A stretch of DNA of 64,000 nucleotides from Rubritalea marina DSM 17716 (GCF_000378105.1 NZ_KB899257.1:1-64000), one strand, 5' to 3'. Positions 1 through 7,457 are shown, counted from the first letter of the stretch. A program made the numbers and translations. Notes: generated by a model from the letters alone, not told the origin.

Positions 1-306
1 CACCACCTAACTGATAGAAAGCTATTAAATCAACTAGGCGTTCGGGCCACCCGACCGTGCTGTTGGGTGCCGACCTAGGCGCCTCCGACGAGCAAGCACG
101 GGCCCATTCTCGACGCCACTCGCCACCCCAGCACTCGCTAAAACAAAAGAAACTCAACAATCGCAGGAAAACCACTTGCCACACCTTCTCATGGAAGACG
201 CTGCACCCAACCACTGACCCGCCGAGAACCAATCTCCACACATGAATCTTCAACCCTTAAACTCAAAATCACACCTCGCCCTTGGTCAGCGGCTGGTGTG
301 CTTTAC
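1..306. other. Left flank of the cassette array, no convincing gene
   Basis: No ORF here has convincing coding character. The only long frame (57-245) is a low-complexity, basic and Ser/His-rich translation. GTTCGGG at 40-46 and GTTGGGT at 62-68 resemble integron core sites, but neither has the ACGTT context or a partner arm. The stretch may be an ORF-less cassette, a decayed cassette, or the edge of the integron platform. Its right part (from about 188) is the left half of the first attC-like site. Confidence 0.4.
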
Positions 307-313
307 GTTCTGC
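188..313 (+). repeat. attC-like site 1
   Basis: Left arm GCACCCAACCACTGACC (203-219) pairs with right arm GGTCAGCGGCTGGTGTGC (284-301). The R' box GTTCTGC is at 307-313. The R'' box expected near 188-194 reads CTCATGG and is not recognisable, so the left half may have decayed. The site is about 126 bp. The ATG of the next ORF follows R' by 7 bases. Confidence 0.7.
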
Positions 314-320
314 TAAGAAA

Positions 321-803
321 ATGGCTCAGCGAAAGAATTGGGATAGCGGCAACATCGTGGAGATTGCACTTCCGAGCGGCGGTCTTACCTACGCGATGGT
401 TGTTGATTCTCCCCGCGTTGCATTTTTCGATCGAAAATTTGATTCGCGACCCGCGATTAGAGAGATTGCGGATACATCTATCGCCTTCCAGATCTGGGTC
501 ATGAAGTATGCGATAGGAAAGCGCCATTGGTCGGTTATCGGGGCTACCGAAGTGCCGCCAGCCGTTCTGAGCGCTGATCGATTCTTCAAGCAGGATTCGA
601 TCTCTGGGGAGTTTTCGATTTATGAGGGCGCAGGCCATGAGTCTCCAGCCAGCTATTCCGACGTCGTAGAGCTAGAGTGCGCTGCGGTCTGGGATCCGGA
701 GCACATTGAGTCCCGTCTTGATGACCATTATGCTGGCGTTGAGAACATGTGGGTGAGATCGCTCGCACCCAAAAAACCAACAAGCAGAACAAGCCGTGGC
801 TGA
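321..803 (+). CDS. Cassette-borne Imm26-like immunity protein
   Basis: 160 residues from the ATG 7 bases after the cassette boundary. An in-frame start at 282 lies inside the attC site and is rejected. The N-terminal GNIVEIALPSGG (10-21), FQIWVMKYAI (56-65), FFKQDSISGEFSIY (88-101) and AAVWDPEHIESRL (121-133) match my recollection of the Imm26 family (polymorphic-toxin immunity, PF15428). The family call is from memory of its conserved pattern, not a search. No signal peptide, so cytoplasmic. The stop codon lies inside the following attC, as is common for cassette genes. Inferred role: neutralising a toxin delivered by other cells. No cognate toxin is in the window. Confidence 0.7.
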   Translation: MAQRKNWDSGNIVEIALPSGGLTYAMVVDSPRVAFFDRKFDSRPAIREIADTSIAFQIWVMKYAIGKRHWSVIGATEVPPAVLSADRFFKQDSISGEFSIYEGAGHESPASYSDVVELECAAVWDPEHIESRLDDHYAGVENMWVRSLAPKKPTSRTSRG

Positions 804-911
804 TCAACGCGTTGCCACTGTGCTGTTGAAAGTTTTAGTGAACGTGCAACCTTTAACCATGATCCGAAGTGGCGCTGCCAGCAGCGCGTGATAGCACTTA
901 GGACGTTGTGC
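784..911 (+). repeat. attC-like site 2
   Basis: R'' GCAGAAC is at 784-790 and R' GTTGTGC at 905-911. R'' is the exact complement of GTTCTGC, which opens its own cassette at 307-313, and not of the R' that follows it. The inner arms (about 801-820 and 869-890) pair only partly. The site is 128 bp. Confidence 0.75.
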
Positions 912-917
912 AATAAA

Positions 918-1316
918 ATGGAGCCCCTTGATGAATATGTTGCATCAGCTACGTTGATGATTCTGGGCGAGGACCTAGATCCCGCAAAAGTGACTGAATG
1001 GCTCGAATTGCAACCATCGCAATCTTGGCGAATCGGAGAAGAGAAAGAGTTAGCTCCGGGAAGCTTTTACGAATGGGGTGGCTGGAAGCGTTTCGGCAAG
1101 AAGTCGAACGATACACTGGAGGAGAAAATTGAATCTTGGTTGGTGCGTTTGCAGGACCGAGAGCAAGAGTTCTCGAAGATGAGCAGCATGGGATGGAGAT
1201 GCTCGCTTGACTGCTTTTTGGCATTCGATTCAGTCGCGTCTCTGAGTATTTCGCCGGAATTAACTCGAAGGGTTTCCGAGCTTGGTCTAACAATCGATAT
1301 CTGCATCAACAACTAA
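918..1316 (+). CDS. Cassette-borne DUF4279 protein
   Basis: 132 residues from the ATG 6 bases after the cassette boundary; the longer frame from 888 starts inside attC. The N-terminal ATLMILGEDLDPAKVTEWL (about 10-29) followed by LQPSQSWRIGE is the typical start of DUF4279 domains (beta strand, GEDLDP, helix, 'LGLxPsxxWrxGd'). The function of DUF4279 is not established; it is often found in small accessory proteins and has been linked to immunity-like contexts. No signal peptide or membrane segment. It is a separate cassette from the Imm26-like neighbour and need not work with it. Confidence 0.7.
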   Translation: MEPLDEYVASATLMILGEDLDPAKVTEWLELQPSQSWRIGEEKELAPGSFYEWGGWKRFGKKSNDTLEEKIESWLVRLQDREQEFSKMSSMGWRCSLDCFLAFDSVASLSISPELTRRVSELGLTIDICINN

Positions 1317-1324
1317 TTGCCGGT

Positions 1325-1457
1325 GCACAACAAGACATCGCACTCAACCGCTGACGGCGCTTGAGTTTGTCGACGCTTTCTGTAGTTTAAAGGTATTCCA
1401 TCGTTTAACAGCTGATTTGTAATTCGAGTCAGCGGCGAGTGGATTTGGACGTTCGAT
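1325..1457 (+). repeat. attC-like site 3
   Basis: R'' GCACAAC (1325-1331) complements GTTGTGC at the start of its own cassette (905-911). Left arm GCACTCAACCGCTGAC (1340-1355) pairs with GTCAGCGGCGAGTGG (1428-1442). R' GTTCGAT is at 1451-1457. The site is 133 bp. Confidence 0.8.
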
Positions 1458-1463
1458 AAGAAA

Positions 1464-1793
1464 ATGAAACCTAAACTCGACTCCAGGAGATGGGCAATAG
1501 CCACAGAGTGTTTGAATTGTGGGTGGGAAAGAAATGAGAATGAAGAATGGAATCATTCGAACGTATTCAGACCTCCATCGAAGTGTCCTGACTGCCAAGA
1601 GAAATTTACAGTAAAGAGGATGAAGTGCCCATCTTGCGGAGAAATAAGCCCCAAATGGAGATTCCCAAAAACAATAAGAATGGCTCTATGGGGAGGAGAC
1701 TATTGCAGTAAATGCGATATCGAATTCGACAAATGGGGAAACCTAATAGGTTCGAACCAGTCGGAGCAGGACAACCCGATAACCCGCCCGTAA
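1464..1793 (+). CDS. Cassette-borne double zinc-ribbon protein, function unknown
   Basis: 109 residues starting 6 bases after the cassette boundary. Four CxxC pairs at residues 16-19, 41-44, 55-58 and 81-84 (CLNC, CPDC, CPSC, CSKC) can form two four-cysteine zinc ribbons. No other domain is recognisable. Several codons (AGA, AGG, ATA) are common here but rare in the surrounding chromosomal genes, and the base composition is more AT-rich, consistent with a foreign origin. The acidic tail reaches into the next attC site. It could be a nucleic-acid-binding or chaperone-like zinc protein, but nothing in the sequence decides this. Confidence 0.7.
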   Translation: MKPKLDSRRWAIATECLNCGWERNENEEWNHSNVFRPPSKCPDCQEKFTVKRMKCPSCGEISPKWRFPKTIRMALWGGDYCSKCDIEFDKWGNLIGSNQSEQDNPITRP

Positions 1794-1855
1794 AACTCTA
1801 AAAACCACTAGGACTACGAACTCGTCAGGCGGGTTGCCTGTCCTCGACGTTCTCC
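1751..1855 (+). repeat. attC-like site 4
   Basis: R'' TTCGAAC (1751-1757) differs at one base from ATCGAAC, the complement of its own cassette start GTTCGAT. Arms AGGACAACCCG...AACCCGCC (1768-1788) and GTCAGGCGGGTTGCCTGTCC (1824-1843) pair. R' GTTCTCC is at 1849-1855. At 105 bp this is the shortest of the five. Confidence 0.75.
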
Positions 1856-1868
1856 TGAAAATATTTCC

Positions 1869-2435
1869 ATGCGATGCGTAACTGAAAGCGAGATCACAGA
1901 ATGGCTGCGCGAGCGATCCATCCCAAAGGATCCGTATCACGGTGACGCGGCTCCCCGCCATTATTTACAGTTCTACGCGCCCTCCACGTATCAGCAGCAA
2001 GACGCGTTGGCGCGCCATTATTACGAGCGGATCATCCCCGATTCAGATTCCCTCATTCACATGACAGATTGGAGTCTTTATCAGCAGAGCGAGATGATCG
2101 CGATTGCGGGTATTCGATCGAGTCGCGGTGAGGATAGGATGCTCATTGATTCCCCCGGTCACACCCTTATGCCGAGCGAGAAGGAGATTGGCATTTCACT
2201 CTTCGCCCTTTCTGCTTCGTTCGCTTGGAGCTCATACGTTTACTCTTCGCTCTATCGCTCGACCCTCTACAACTGGGAGGGAGAGATTTTTGATTTTTGG
2301 ACGGACAGCGCTGAAACCGTTTCGGAGGTGAAGCTCATCCTGAAGCAATTTGACCTCTCAGAAACCAACCAAGGAGAACAATGCGCAGCACCCAACCGCC
2401 TGACCCGCTCCGAGTCGGATTTTTCAGATGATTAG
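1869..2435 (+). CDS. Cassette-borne conserved protein of unknown function
   Basis: 188 residues; the start is 13 bases after the cassette boundary. I do not recognise a named family. It is Tyr/Ser/Trp-rich, with blocks such as DPYHGDAAPRHYLQFYAP (about 21-38), MTDWSLYQQSEMIA (about 65-78) and YNWEGEIFDFWTD. Its even hydrophobic pattern suggests a real folded soluble protein. No signal peptide or membrane helix. The last about 20 residues are encoded by the attC site and are probably not part of the fold. The blocks around the central helix look like those of small immunity or hypothetical proteins common in cassettes, but this is impression only. Confidence 0.65.
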   Translation: MRCVTESEITEWLRERSIPKDPYHGDAAPRHYLQFYAPSTYQQQDALARHYYERIIPDSDSLIHMTDWSLYQQSEMIAIAGIRSSRGEDRMLIDSPGHTLMPSEKEIGISLFALSASFAWSSYVYSSLYRSTLYNWEGEIFDFWTDSAETVSEVKLILKQFDLSETNQGEQCAAPNRLTRSESDFSDD

Positions 2436-2498
2436 CACCCTTAACCCAAAGTCAACGCGCGGCTGCCGTCAGGCGGTTGGTGTGCTATGACGTTCGGC
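2373..2498 (+). repeat. attC-like site 5 (last of the array)
   Basis: R'' GGAGAAC (2373-2379) is the exact complement of GTTCTCC, which opens its own cassette. The arms GCACCCAACCGCCTGAC (2388-2404) and GTCAGGCGGTTGGTGTGC (2468-2485) pair almost perfectly. R' GTTCGGC is at 2492-2498. No GCCGAAC partner box was found in the sequence to the right, so the array appears to end here. Confidence 0.85.
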
Positions 2499-2568
2499 TT
2501 ACCAGTTGTTGAGAGTTAAATCACAGCAACGCATTATGCACTAAATCAGAACCCTTAGAAAATTTGAC

Positions 2569-3774
2569 ATGAAATTGAGCAAAAAGACCAAGATCTCGAC
2601 AGCAATTACCGTGGGCGCGTTGGCTATGGTATCCATAACAGTGGCAGAAGAAGCCGGTCGACGCAGCAACCAGTACATTGATGACACCAGACAGAACAAT
2701 CAATCCGGCTGGAAAGCGCTGATTTCGAATGCCTACCCGCACACGGTTCAGGCGTCAGGCATGTGGTTTAAGGCCGCTCCGATTTCTCGCCCATTTAGAA
2801 TGAGCGACAACATCAAACCCTTTTCAGATGAGATGCGGGCGCGACTACGTGCTAATTCAACGGATGGACTGATTGTGGTGAAAGGCGGAGTGATTAAACA
2901 GCAGTACTTCCGCTATGGATTCGACATTGACGATATTCACCAGATCCATTCAACCGGCAAAGCGTTTACCTCATTTGCCATTCAGCCGATTTATGACCGC
3001 ATTGGGGAAAAAGGTCTTAACAGGCGACTGGATGAGTATTTGCCCCAGCTAAAAGGAAAGTTCTTTGGTGCATCAACATTTGCGCAAGCGCTCGATATGA
3101 AAAACGGCATGCAGTGGTCCGAGAATTATGAAGATCCCAATAGTGCCACCATGGTTTCTTTTTCGGTAGCTGGTATGGAACCTTATGACCCGGAAAAAGG
3201 ACCTGAAAATTGGTACGAACGGATGTTCGATTACCCGAAATACGGTGATCATGGAAAAACCTGGGTCTATAGCAGTAGTTCGGTGTTGGCATCCGCCTTC
3301 GTAGGCGAAGCGATTGCGCAGCGACCTTATAAAGACCTGGTTCAGGAATCCTACAATACCCTTGGGTTTGAGGACGCCAGCTGGTTCGGCGGAAATGAGT
3401 TTGGGCAACTAGGCGCCGATGGTTCGCAAGCGACATCGATTCGAGACCACGCCAAGCTCGGCCGCCACATGCTGGAAACCAAAGGTTCTGCTTATGTCGA
3501 TGACGTGTGGAACGTCGTGTATGACCCTGAGCAAAAAGGTGACGCCAAGTACCTTGAAAAATATGGTCCGCTGGGATCAACCGGCTATAAAAACTTTTGG
3601 TACAAGATGGGGAATGACGTCATCATGGCACTGGGCTCAAGTGGTCAGTTTCTTTACGTAAATCGCAGCAAGAACCTGATCATTTCCAAATTTTCGAGTT
3701 TCGTCCGAGGCCAAGGACCCGATGAGTTTGCCGAGGCCTTTTCCATCATCCATGACATAGCAGAGAGCTACTAA
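2569..3774 (+). CDS. Exported serine hydrolase (beta-lactamase / class C PBP fold)
   Basis: 401 residues with an N-terminal signal peptide (about 1-26, ending VAEE). The SxxK nucleophile motif is S128-T-G-K131, and Y234-S-S matches the YxN/S second motif, so this belongs to the broad beta-lactamase-related superfamily that includes esterases, peptidases and 6-aminohexanoate hydrolases. Predicted location is periplasmic or secreted. The substrate cannot be assigned; nothing here marks a true antibiotic-inactivating enzyme. It begins 70 bases after the last attC core, so it is either the first chromosomal gene beyond the cassettes or a last cassette that has lost its attC site. Confidence 0.8.
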   Translation: MKLSKKTKISTAITVGALAMVSITVAEEAGRRSNQYIDDTRQNNQSGWKALISNAYPHTVQASGMWFKAAPISRPFRMSDNIKPFSDEMRARLRANSTDGLIVVKGGVIKQQYFRYGFDIDDIHQIHSTGKAFTSFAIQPIYDRIGEKGLNRRLDEYLPQLKGKFFGASTFAQALDMKNGMQWSENYEDPNSATMVSFSVAGMEPYDPEKGPENWYERMFDYPKYGDHGKTWVYSSSSVLASAFVGEAIAQRPYKDLVQESYNTLGFEDASWFGGNEFGQLGADGSQATSIRDHAKLGRHMLETKGSAYVDDVWNVVYDPEQKGDAKYLEKYGPLGSTGYKNFWYKMGNDVIMALGSSGQFLYVNRSKNLIISKFSSFVRGQGPDEFAEAFSIIHDIAESY

Positions 3775-3964
3775 AAAGGTTGGCACCTCCAGAAAACCGA
3801 GCCGTGAATACCCCAGACAGACTAGCTTCAAAAGAACGCCTTAGCTATTGGCGTTACTGGCCAGCATGCTTTCTATAGCCCCGCGTCGCCGCCAGTTCCG
3901 TTAGCCCAGCGCATCGGGCATCCCTGTCTTGACCGCGGGGGCTTGAGTGCGGAGACTGCTGGGG

Positions 3965-4702
3965 ATGGCTGAAGGAAAAACATGGTTCCACTGGAGCGGG
4001 GGCAAGGACTCTGCCTATGCGCTCTGGAAGTTGATGCAGGAGCGCGAGGTGCACGGGCTGGTGACTTCGCACAGCAGTGCCCATAAGCGCGTGTCCATGC
4101 ACGGTGTCGCGGAGGCGCTGGTGGAAGCCCAAGCTACTGCGCTCGGCCTACCACTCCATAAATTCTACCTGCCAGAGGGCTGCAGCATGGACGACTACGA
4201 CGCGATCCTCGCGAGAGAGATGGGCGTGCTCAAGGCGCAGGGGGCGACCCATTGCGCCTTTGGCGATATCTTTCTGGAGGACTTGAAGCAATACCGCGAA
4301 CGACAAATGCGGGCGCTCGGCCTGCAATGCCAATTCCCCATCTGGCTCGAAGCGGAAACCTCTGAACTGGCTAAACGCATCATCGACTCTGGCATCCAAG
4401 CCACCATCGTCTGCATCAATTCTGAAAAGGTACCAGCCGAGCTCATTGGCCAGCGCTACGACCACAAATTCCTCACGCAGCTTCCTGATTCGGTTGACCC
4501 CTGTGGCGAGAATGGAGAGTTCCACAGCTTCGTACACCACGCGCCCAACTTCTCCGCGCCCATCCCCATCACCCTTGGCAAGATCCAGTCCTCCAGCTAC
4601 AAACCAGCAGACAAAGACGAACAAGATGACCAAGCCCGCTGCGGCGCCAAGGCCAGCTGGGATACCGAATTCCTCTTCCAAGACATCCAGCTCACCGACT
4701 GA
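3965..4702 (+). CDS. DPH6-like PP-loop ATP-binding protein (diphthine-ammonia ligase family)
   Basis: 245 residues from the ATG at 3965 (an in-frame ATG at 3947 is possible). The PP-loop SGGKDS is at residues 11-16, and DPCGENGEFHSF lies in the C-terminal third; these are the two signatures of the ATP_bind_4 / DPH6 family. In archaea and eukaryotes DPH6 makes the final amide of diphthamide on EF2. Bacteria lack diphthamide, so the bacterial substrate is unknown. The FKBP gene follows after 23 bases, suggesting one transcript. Confidence 0.85.
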   Translation: MAEGKTWFHWSGGKDSAYALWKLMQEREVHGLVTSHSSAHKRVSMHGVAEALVEAQATALGLPLHKFYLPEGCSMDDYDAILAREMGVLKAQGATHCAFGDIFLEDLKQYRERQMRALGLQCQFPIWLEAETSELAKRIIDSGIQATIVCINSEKVPAELIGQRYDHKFLTQLPDSVDPCGENGEFHSFVHHAPNFSAPIPITLGKIQSSSYKPADKDEQDDQARCGAKASWDTEFLFQDIQLTD

Positions 4703-4725
4703 AACCCCGACCCATCCCACTTTCT

Positions 4726-5319
4726 ATGACCCACGAAGAAGCACGCGAAATTGTCAGCTACAAGCTAGGCACCAAAAACGGGGCCGCCGCTCTGGAAGAC
4801 TCCTTCCTCATCGCCGACACAGTCGAACAAGCCATCCAAGACAAGGCCAATGGCACTTCCCGCAACATCGACCTCAAAGCCTACATGCAAGCCACCAAAC
4901 TGGTGAAACAAGCACGCCAGGATGCCTTCAAAGACGACAACGCAGCCTACCTCTCCGCGCTCGAGGCCTCAGACGCAGGGGTAGTACCCACCGGCTCTGG
5001 ACTGCTCTATCAAATTCTATCCCCTGGTGACCACACCGCCGCAACCCCAGGTATCGACGACGAAGTACGCGCCCATTACCACGGCACTCTCATCGATGGC
5101 TCTGTCTTCGACAGCAGTATCGAACGTGGCGAGCCAGCCACTTTCCGCGTGGCTAAACTCATCGCAGGATGGAAGGAAGGCCTCCAGCTGATGCACCCTG
5201 GCGCACGGTTCAAATTCTACATCCCCCAAGCTCTCGGCTATGGCGACCGCGGAGCTGAATCCAAAGTACCACCATTCGCGACTTTGGTCTTCGAGGTAGA
5301 ACTCCTCGCAGTCCTTTAA
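4726..5319 (+). CDS. FKBP-type peptidyl-prolyl cis-trans isomerase
   Basis: 197 residues. About 1-85 is an alpha-helical FKBP_N-type dimerisation segment. About 95-197 is the FKBP domain with VRAHYHGTLIDGSVFDSS, the GWKEGLQLM loop, FYIPQALGYGDRG and the closing PPFATLVFEVELL strand. Most residues that line the FK506-binding pocket are present. There is no signal peptide, so this is a cytoplasmic FklB-like folding catalyst rather than periplasmic FkpA. It is likely co-transcribed with the DPH6-like gene and ends 8 bases before the convergent FAD oxidoreductase stop. Confidence 0.9.
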   Translation: MTHEEAREIVSYKLGTKNGAAALEDSFLIADTVEQAIQDKANGTSRNIDLKAYMQATKLVKQARQDAFKDDNAAYLSALEASDAGVVPTGSGLLYQILSPGDHTAATPGIDDEVRAHYHGTLIDGSVFDSSIERGEPATFRVAKLIAGWKEGLQLMHPGARFKFYIPQALGYGDRGAESKVPPFATLVFEVELLAVL

Positions 5320-5327
5320 AACCAGCC

Positions 5328-7376
5328 CTACTTCACCTGAATAAACTGAAAGGCATCAACGATTACGTAGCCGTCGAGATCCTTGTTGCTCACCGTCACA
5401 TCGATCAGTTCATTCGACTCTAAGGCCACTTCTGCAATCTTTCGGAATACCTTGCCATCCGGCATCGGTAAGGTCTGATCGACAAAGAACCTATGCTCGC
5501 GGGCACCTTGAACCAAGGTCACGGGCACCCTGGTCGCCCTCGATGCATGGGGCGAGTAGGCCATCAGCAAAGCATAGGTCCCTTGCTGCGGCACCTTGAG
5601 GCGAAAGGTCGCGAGGGATTCGCCCCGCTGCTTGTAGTCATGCTTGTTGCTGAACAAATAGTCTCTGCCGATGAAAGGCTTGAAAACCGTGGATCGCTGC
5701 CATGTGCCACTGAGAATGGCCACGGAATTATCCAAGACCATGCCCTTCTGCGTTTGAGGTCCCACGGAGCCCTTCACCGCGGGAAGCTCCAGCTCCATGC
5801 CCTGCGCCACCAATCGCTCGCGCAAGCTCGTATAATGCACCCGCTGCACATCTATCTTGTGCTTCGAAGCCAAAGATGCCGCGACCCCAGCGGCCTGCCC
5901 CAACATCATCCGGGTAGGCTCAGTGCGCAGCGACCCGTATGCCACATGCGAGGCGGATAGCGCCACCGGCACGAGCAGGTTTTGGCAATGCTCATGCTTC
6001 GGCAAAATCGCACGGTAAGGCACATGGTAGGCGTAGCCCACCGCACTTTTGGGTGCCATCACGGGAAAGACAGCTCCCTCATTGATCACCCCACCGCCCT
6101 TAAGCGCGATGCGCTGACAATCGTGGAGATGAATGGGTGAGGACGCCACCATGATCGCATCAATTTTATGCGGCTCTACCATGATGTCTTGCTGGCTCAT
6201 GCGGTACTCTCCCACCATCCGGCGCGACTCACGAACATGCAGCGTCGGCGGGAAATGCCCATGTGCCTGATACTCGTCCTTACACAGCCCAAGCGCGGCG
6301 TATCGACTGCGCAGTGACTCAGGCAGCTCTGGATCAGTGCTTAGAAAGTGATAAAATTCGAGCGTGTATTGCTTGTGCTCTTCCCAGATCTTCTGCCGCT
6401 CAAATGATGAGGCTGCATGCCAGCCTTGGCTGCCACCTACGAATCCCAGCGAGAATTGCATGCTCGTCGCATGGCGTCCCTCCCATTTGCCTCTTGGTAG
6501 AGGTCGCAAGCCCATGCCTAGATCCCGACCTCCAGCGCGCAAGTACCGCCGAATCAGCTCGAAACGCTCAGCCCGGTACTTCGCAGGTTTCGGAATCTCC
6601 ACGCGATTGTGAGGATCATCCGTCAAACAAAGCACAAAGGCATAAGGCATGATATTCCCATCGCCTGACTTGTCTTCACCTGCAGAATCAGCAGTCAACA
6701 ATGGCAGCAGTGCACCCTCTGCGTCAAAGCCGTCCACATCGATCTTCTTTTTCGAGTATTGCTTTCCAGCGAGTGCCTCAGAATACCTACCGCGCCCTTC
6801 TCTCCCGATCTCCCACTGCACTCCAGCAGCCGCCATCAAGTCCCCTTCATAACTGGCATCCACATAGACATCTGCGGTAAACCTTCCTTTCGATGTGAAG
6901 AGTGTGGCGATGTGTGACCCTTCCATCTTTAGCTTCTCCAAGGACTGTTCGGTAAGCAGCTCGACACCCGCCTCGCGTAGCATCTGACGCGTCACTCGCT
7001 GCGCCACATGTGGTTCATAGCTCCAACCTGATTGATTCTTCAACCAAGCATTGTAGGGAGATGGGAGGCCACGCTTGGTGTAATCACTCACCACACGCTT
7101 GTGCCATTCATCAAACAATCCCAACAAACTCTCACGGCGCATTTGCTTCGATTCGCTGAAGCTCAGGCCGCCAGTCATCATCCCACCGATGTGGGCACTC
7201 GGCTCTAGCAGCACCACGTCCGCGCCCTCGCGTGCCGCCGCAATCGCGGCACAAAAACCAGCCGGCGTGGAACCATACACGATCACATCCGCGTGCTGAT
7301 CGATCACCTCAGCCCGGAGCCATGCTACCGAGCTGATGATGGTGATCAGAAAAATAGTGAATCGGTTCATCCGCAA
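5328..7376 (-). CDS. Exported FAD-dependent oxidoreductase with C-terminal golvesin/xanthan-lyase-like domain
   Basis: 682 residues with a signal peptide (about 1-22). The dinucleotide-binding fold is at about 28-60 (VIVYGSTPAGFCAAIAA, then an acidic strand end VVLLE), followed by HIGGMMTGGLSFSE, typical of the PF12831 FAD-dependent oxidoreductase family frequent in Planctomycetes and Verrucomicrobia. The last about 130 residues form a beta-rich domain of the golvesin C-terminal/xanthan-lyase type (DNSVAILSGTWQ ... GYVIVDAFQF). Expected location is periplasmic or secreted; the substrate, probably a carbohydrate or related compound, cannot be named. Confidence 0.85.
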   Translation of the reverse strand: MRMNRFTIFLITIISSVAWLRAEVIDQHADVIVYGSTPAGFCAAIAAAREGADVVLLEPSAHIGGMMTGGLSFSESKQMRRESLLGLFDEWHKRVVSDYTKRGLPSPYNAWLKNQSGWSYEPHVAQRVTRQMLREAGVELLTEQSLEKLKMEGSHIATLFTSKGRFTADVYVDASYEGDLMAAAGVQWEIGREGRGRYSEALAGKQYSKKKIDVDGFDAEGALLPLLTADSAGEDKSGDGNIMPYAFVLCLTDDPHNRVEIPKPAKYRAERFELIRRYLRAGGRDLGMGLRPLPRGKWEGRHATSMQFSLGFVGGSQGWHAASSFERQKIWEEHKQYTLEFYHFLSTDPELPESLRSRYAALGLCKDEYQAHGHFPPTLHVRESRRMVGEYRMSQQDIMVEPHKIDAIMVASSPIHLHDCQRIALKGGGVINEGAVFPVMAPKSAVGYAYHVPYRAILPKHEHCQNLLVPVALSASHVAYGSLRTEPTRMMLGQAAGVAASLASKHKIDVQRVHYTSLRERLVAQGMELELPAVKGSVGPQTQKGMVLDNSVAILSGTWQRSTVFKPFIGRDYLFSNKHDYKQRGESLATFRLKVPQQGTYALLMAYSPHASRATRVPVTLVQGAREHRFFVDQTLPMPDGKVFRKIAEVALESNELIDVTVSNKDLDGYVIVDAFQFIQVK

Positions 7377-7457
7377 TCAAGTGCCAATTATCAGCAACGC
7401 GGCACGATAACACAATCCCCCCTCTACGGCATCATCAATTTAGATGAGCGCGCCGAT

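Larger units (their letters stand above)
307..2498 (+). mobile_element. Integron-type gene-cassette array (four cassettes)
   Basis: Four consecutive units, about 308-905, 906-1451, 1452-1849 and 1850-2492, each hold one plus-strand ORF. They are divided by imperfect inverted repeats ending in an ACGTTNNNN core (GTTCTGC, GTTGTGC, GTTCGAT, GTTCTCC, GTTCGGC). The 3' R'' boxes GCAGAAC, GCACAAC and GGAGAAC are exact reverse complements of the first bases of their own cassettes; the third cassette has TTCGAAC where ATCGAAC is expected. That is the arrangement produced by excision and insertion of cassette circles. Seen directly: the repeats and ORF spacing. Known: integron attC sites have R''/R' boxes and a G^TT crossover. 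Inferred: mobility. No integrase gene lies in the window; it may be to the left. Confidence 0.85.

Noticed and set aside
57-245. ORF of 62 codons at the left edge
   Set aside because: Low-complexity basic and His/Ser-rich translation, and its end lies in the attC-like site; it lacks coding character.
1749-1758. GGTTCGAACC, like a tRNA T-loop
   Set aside because: No cloverleaf can be built around it; it belongs to the R'' box of an attC-like site.
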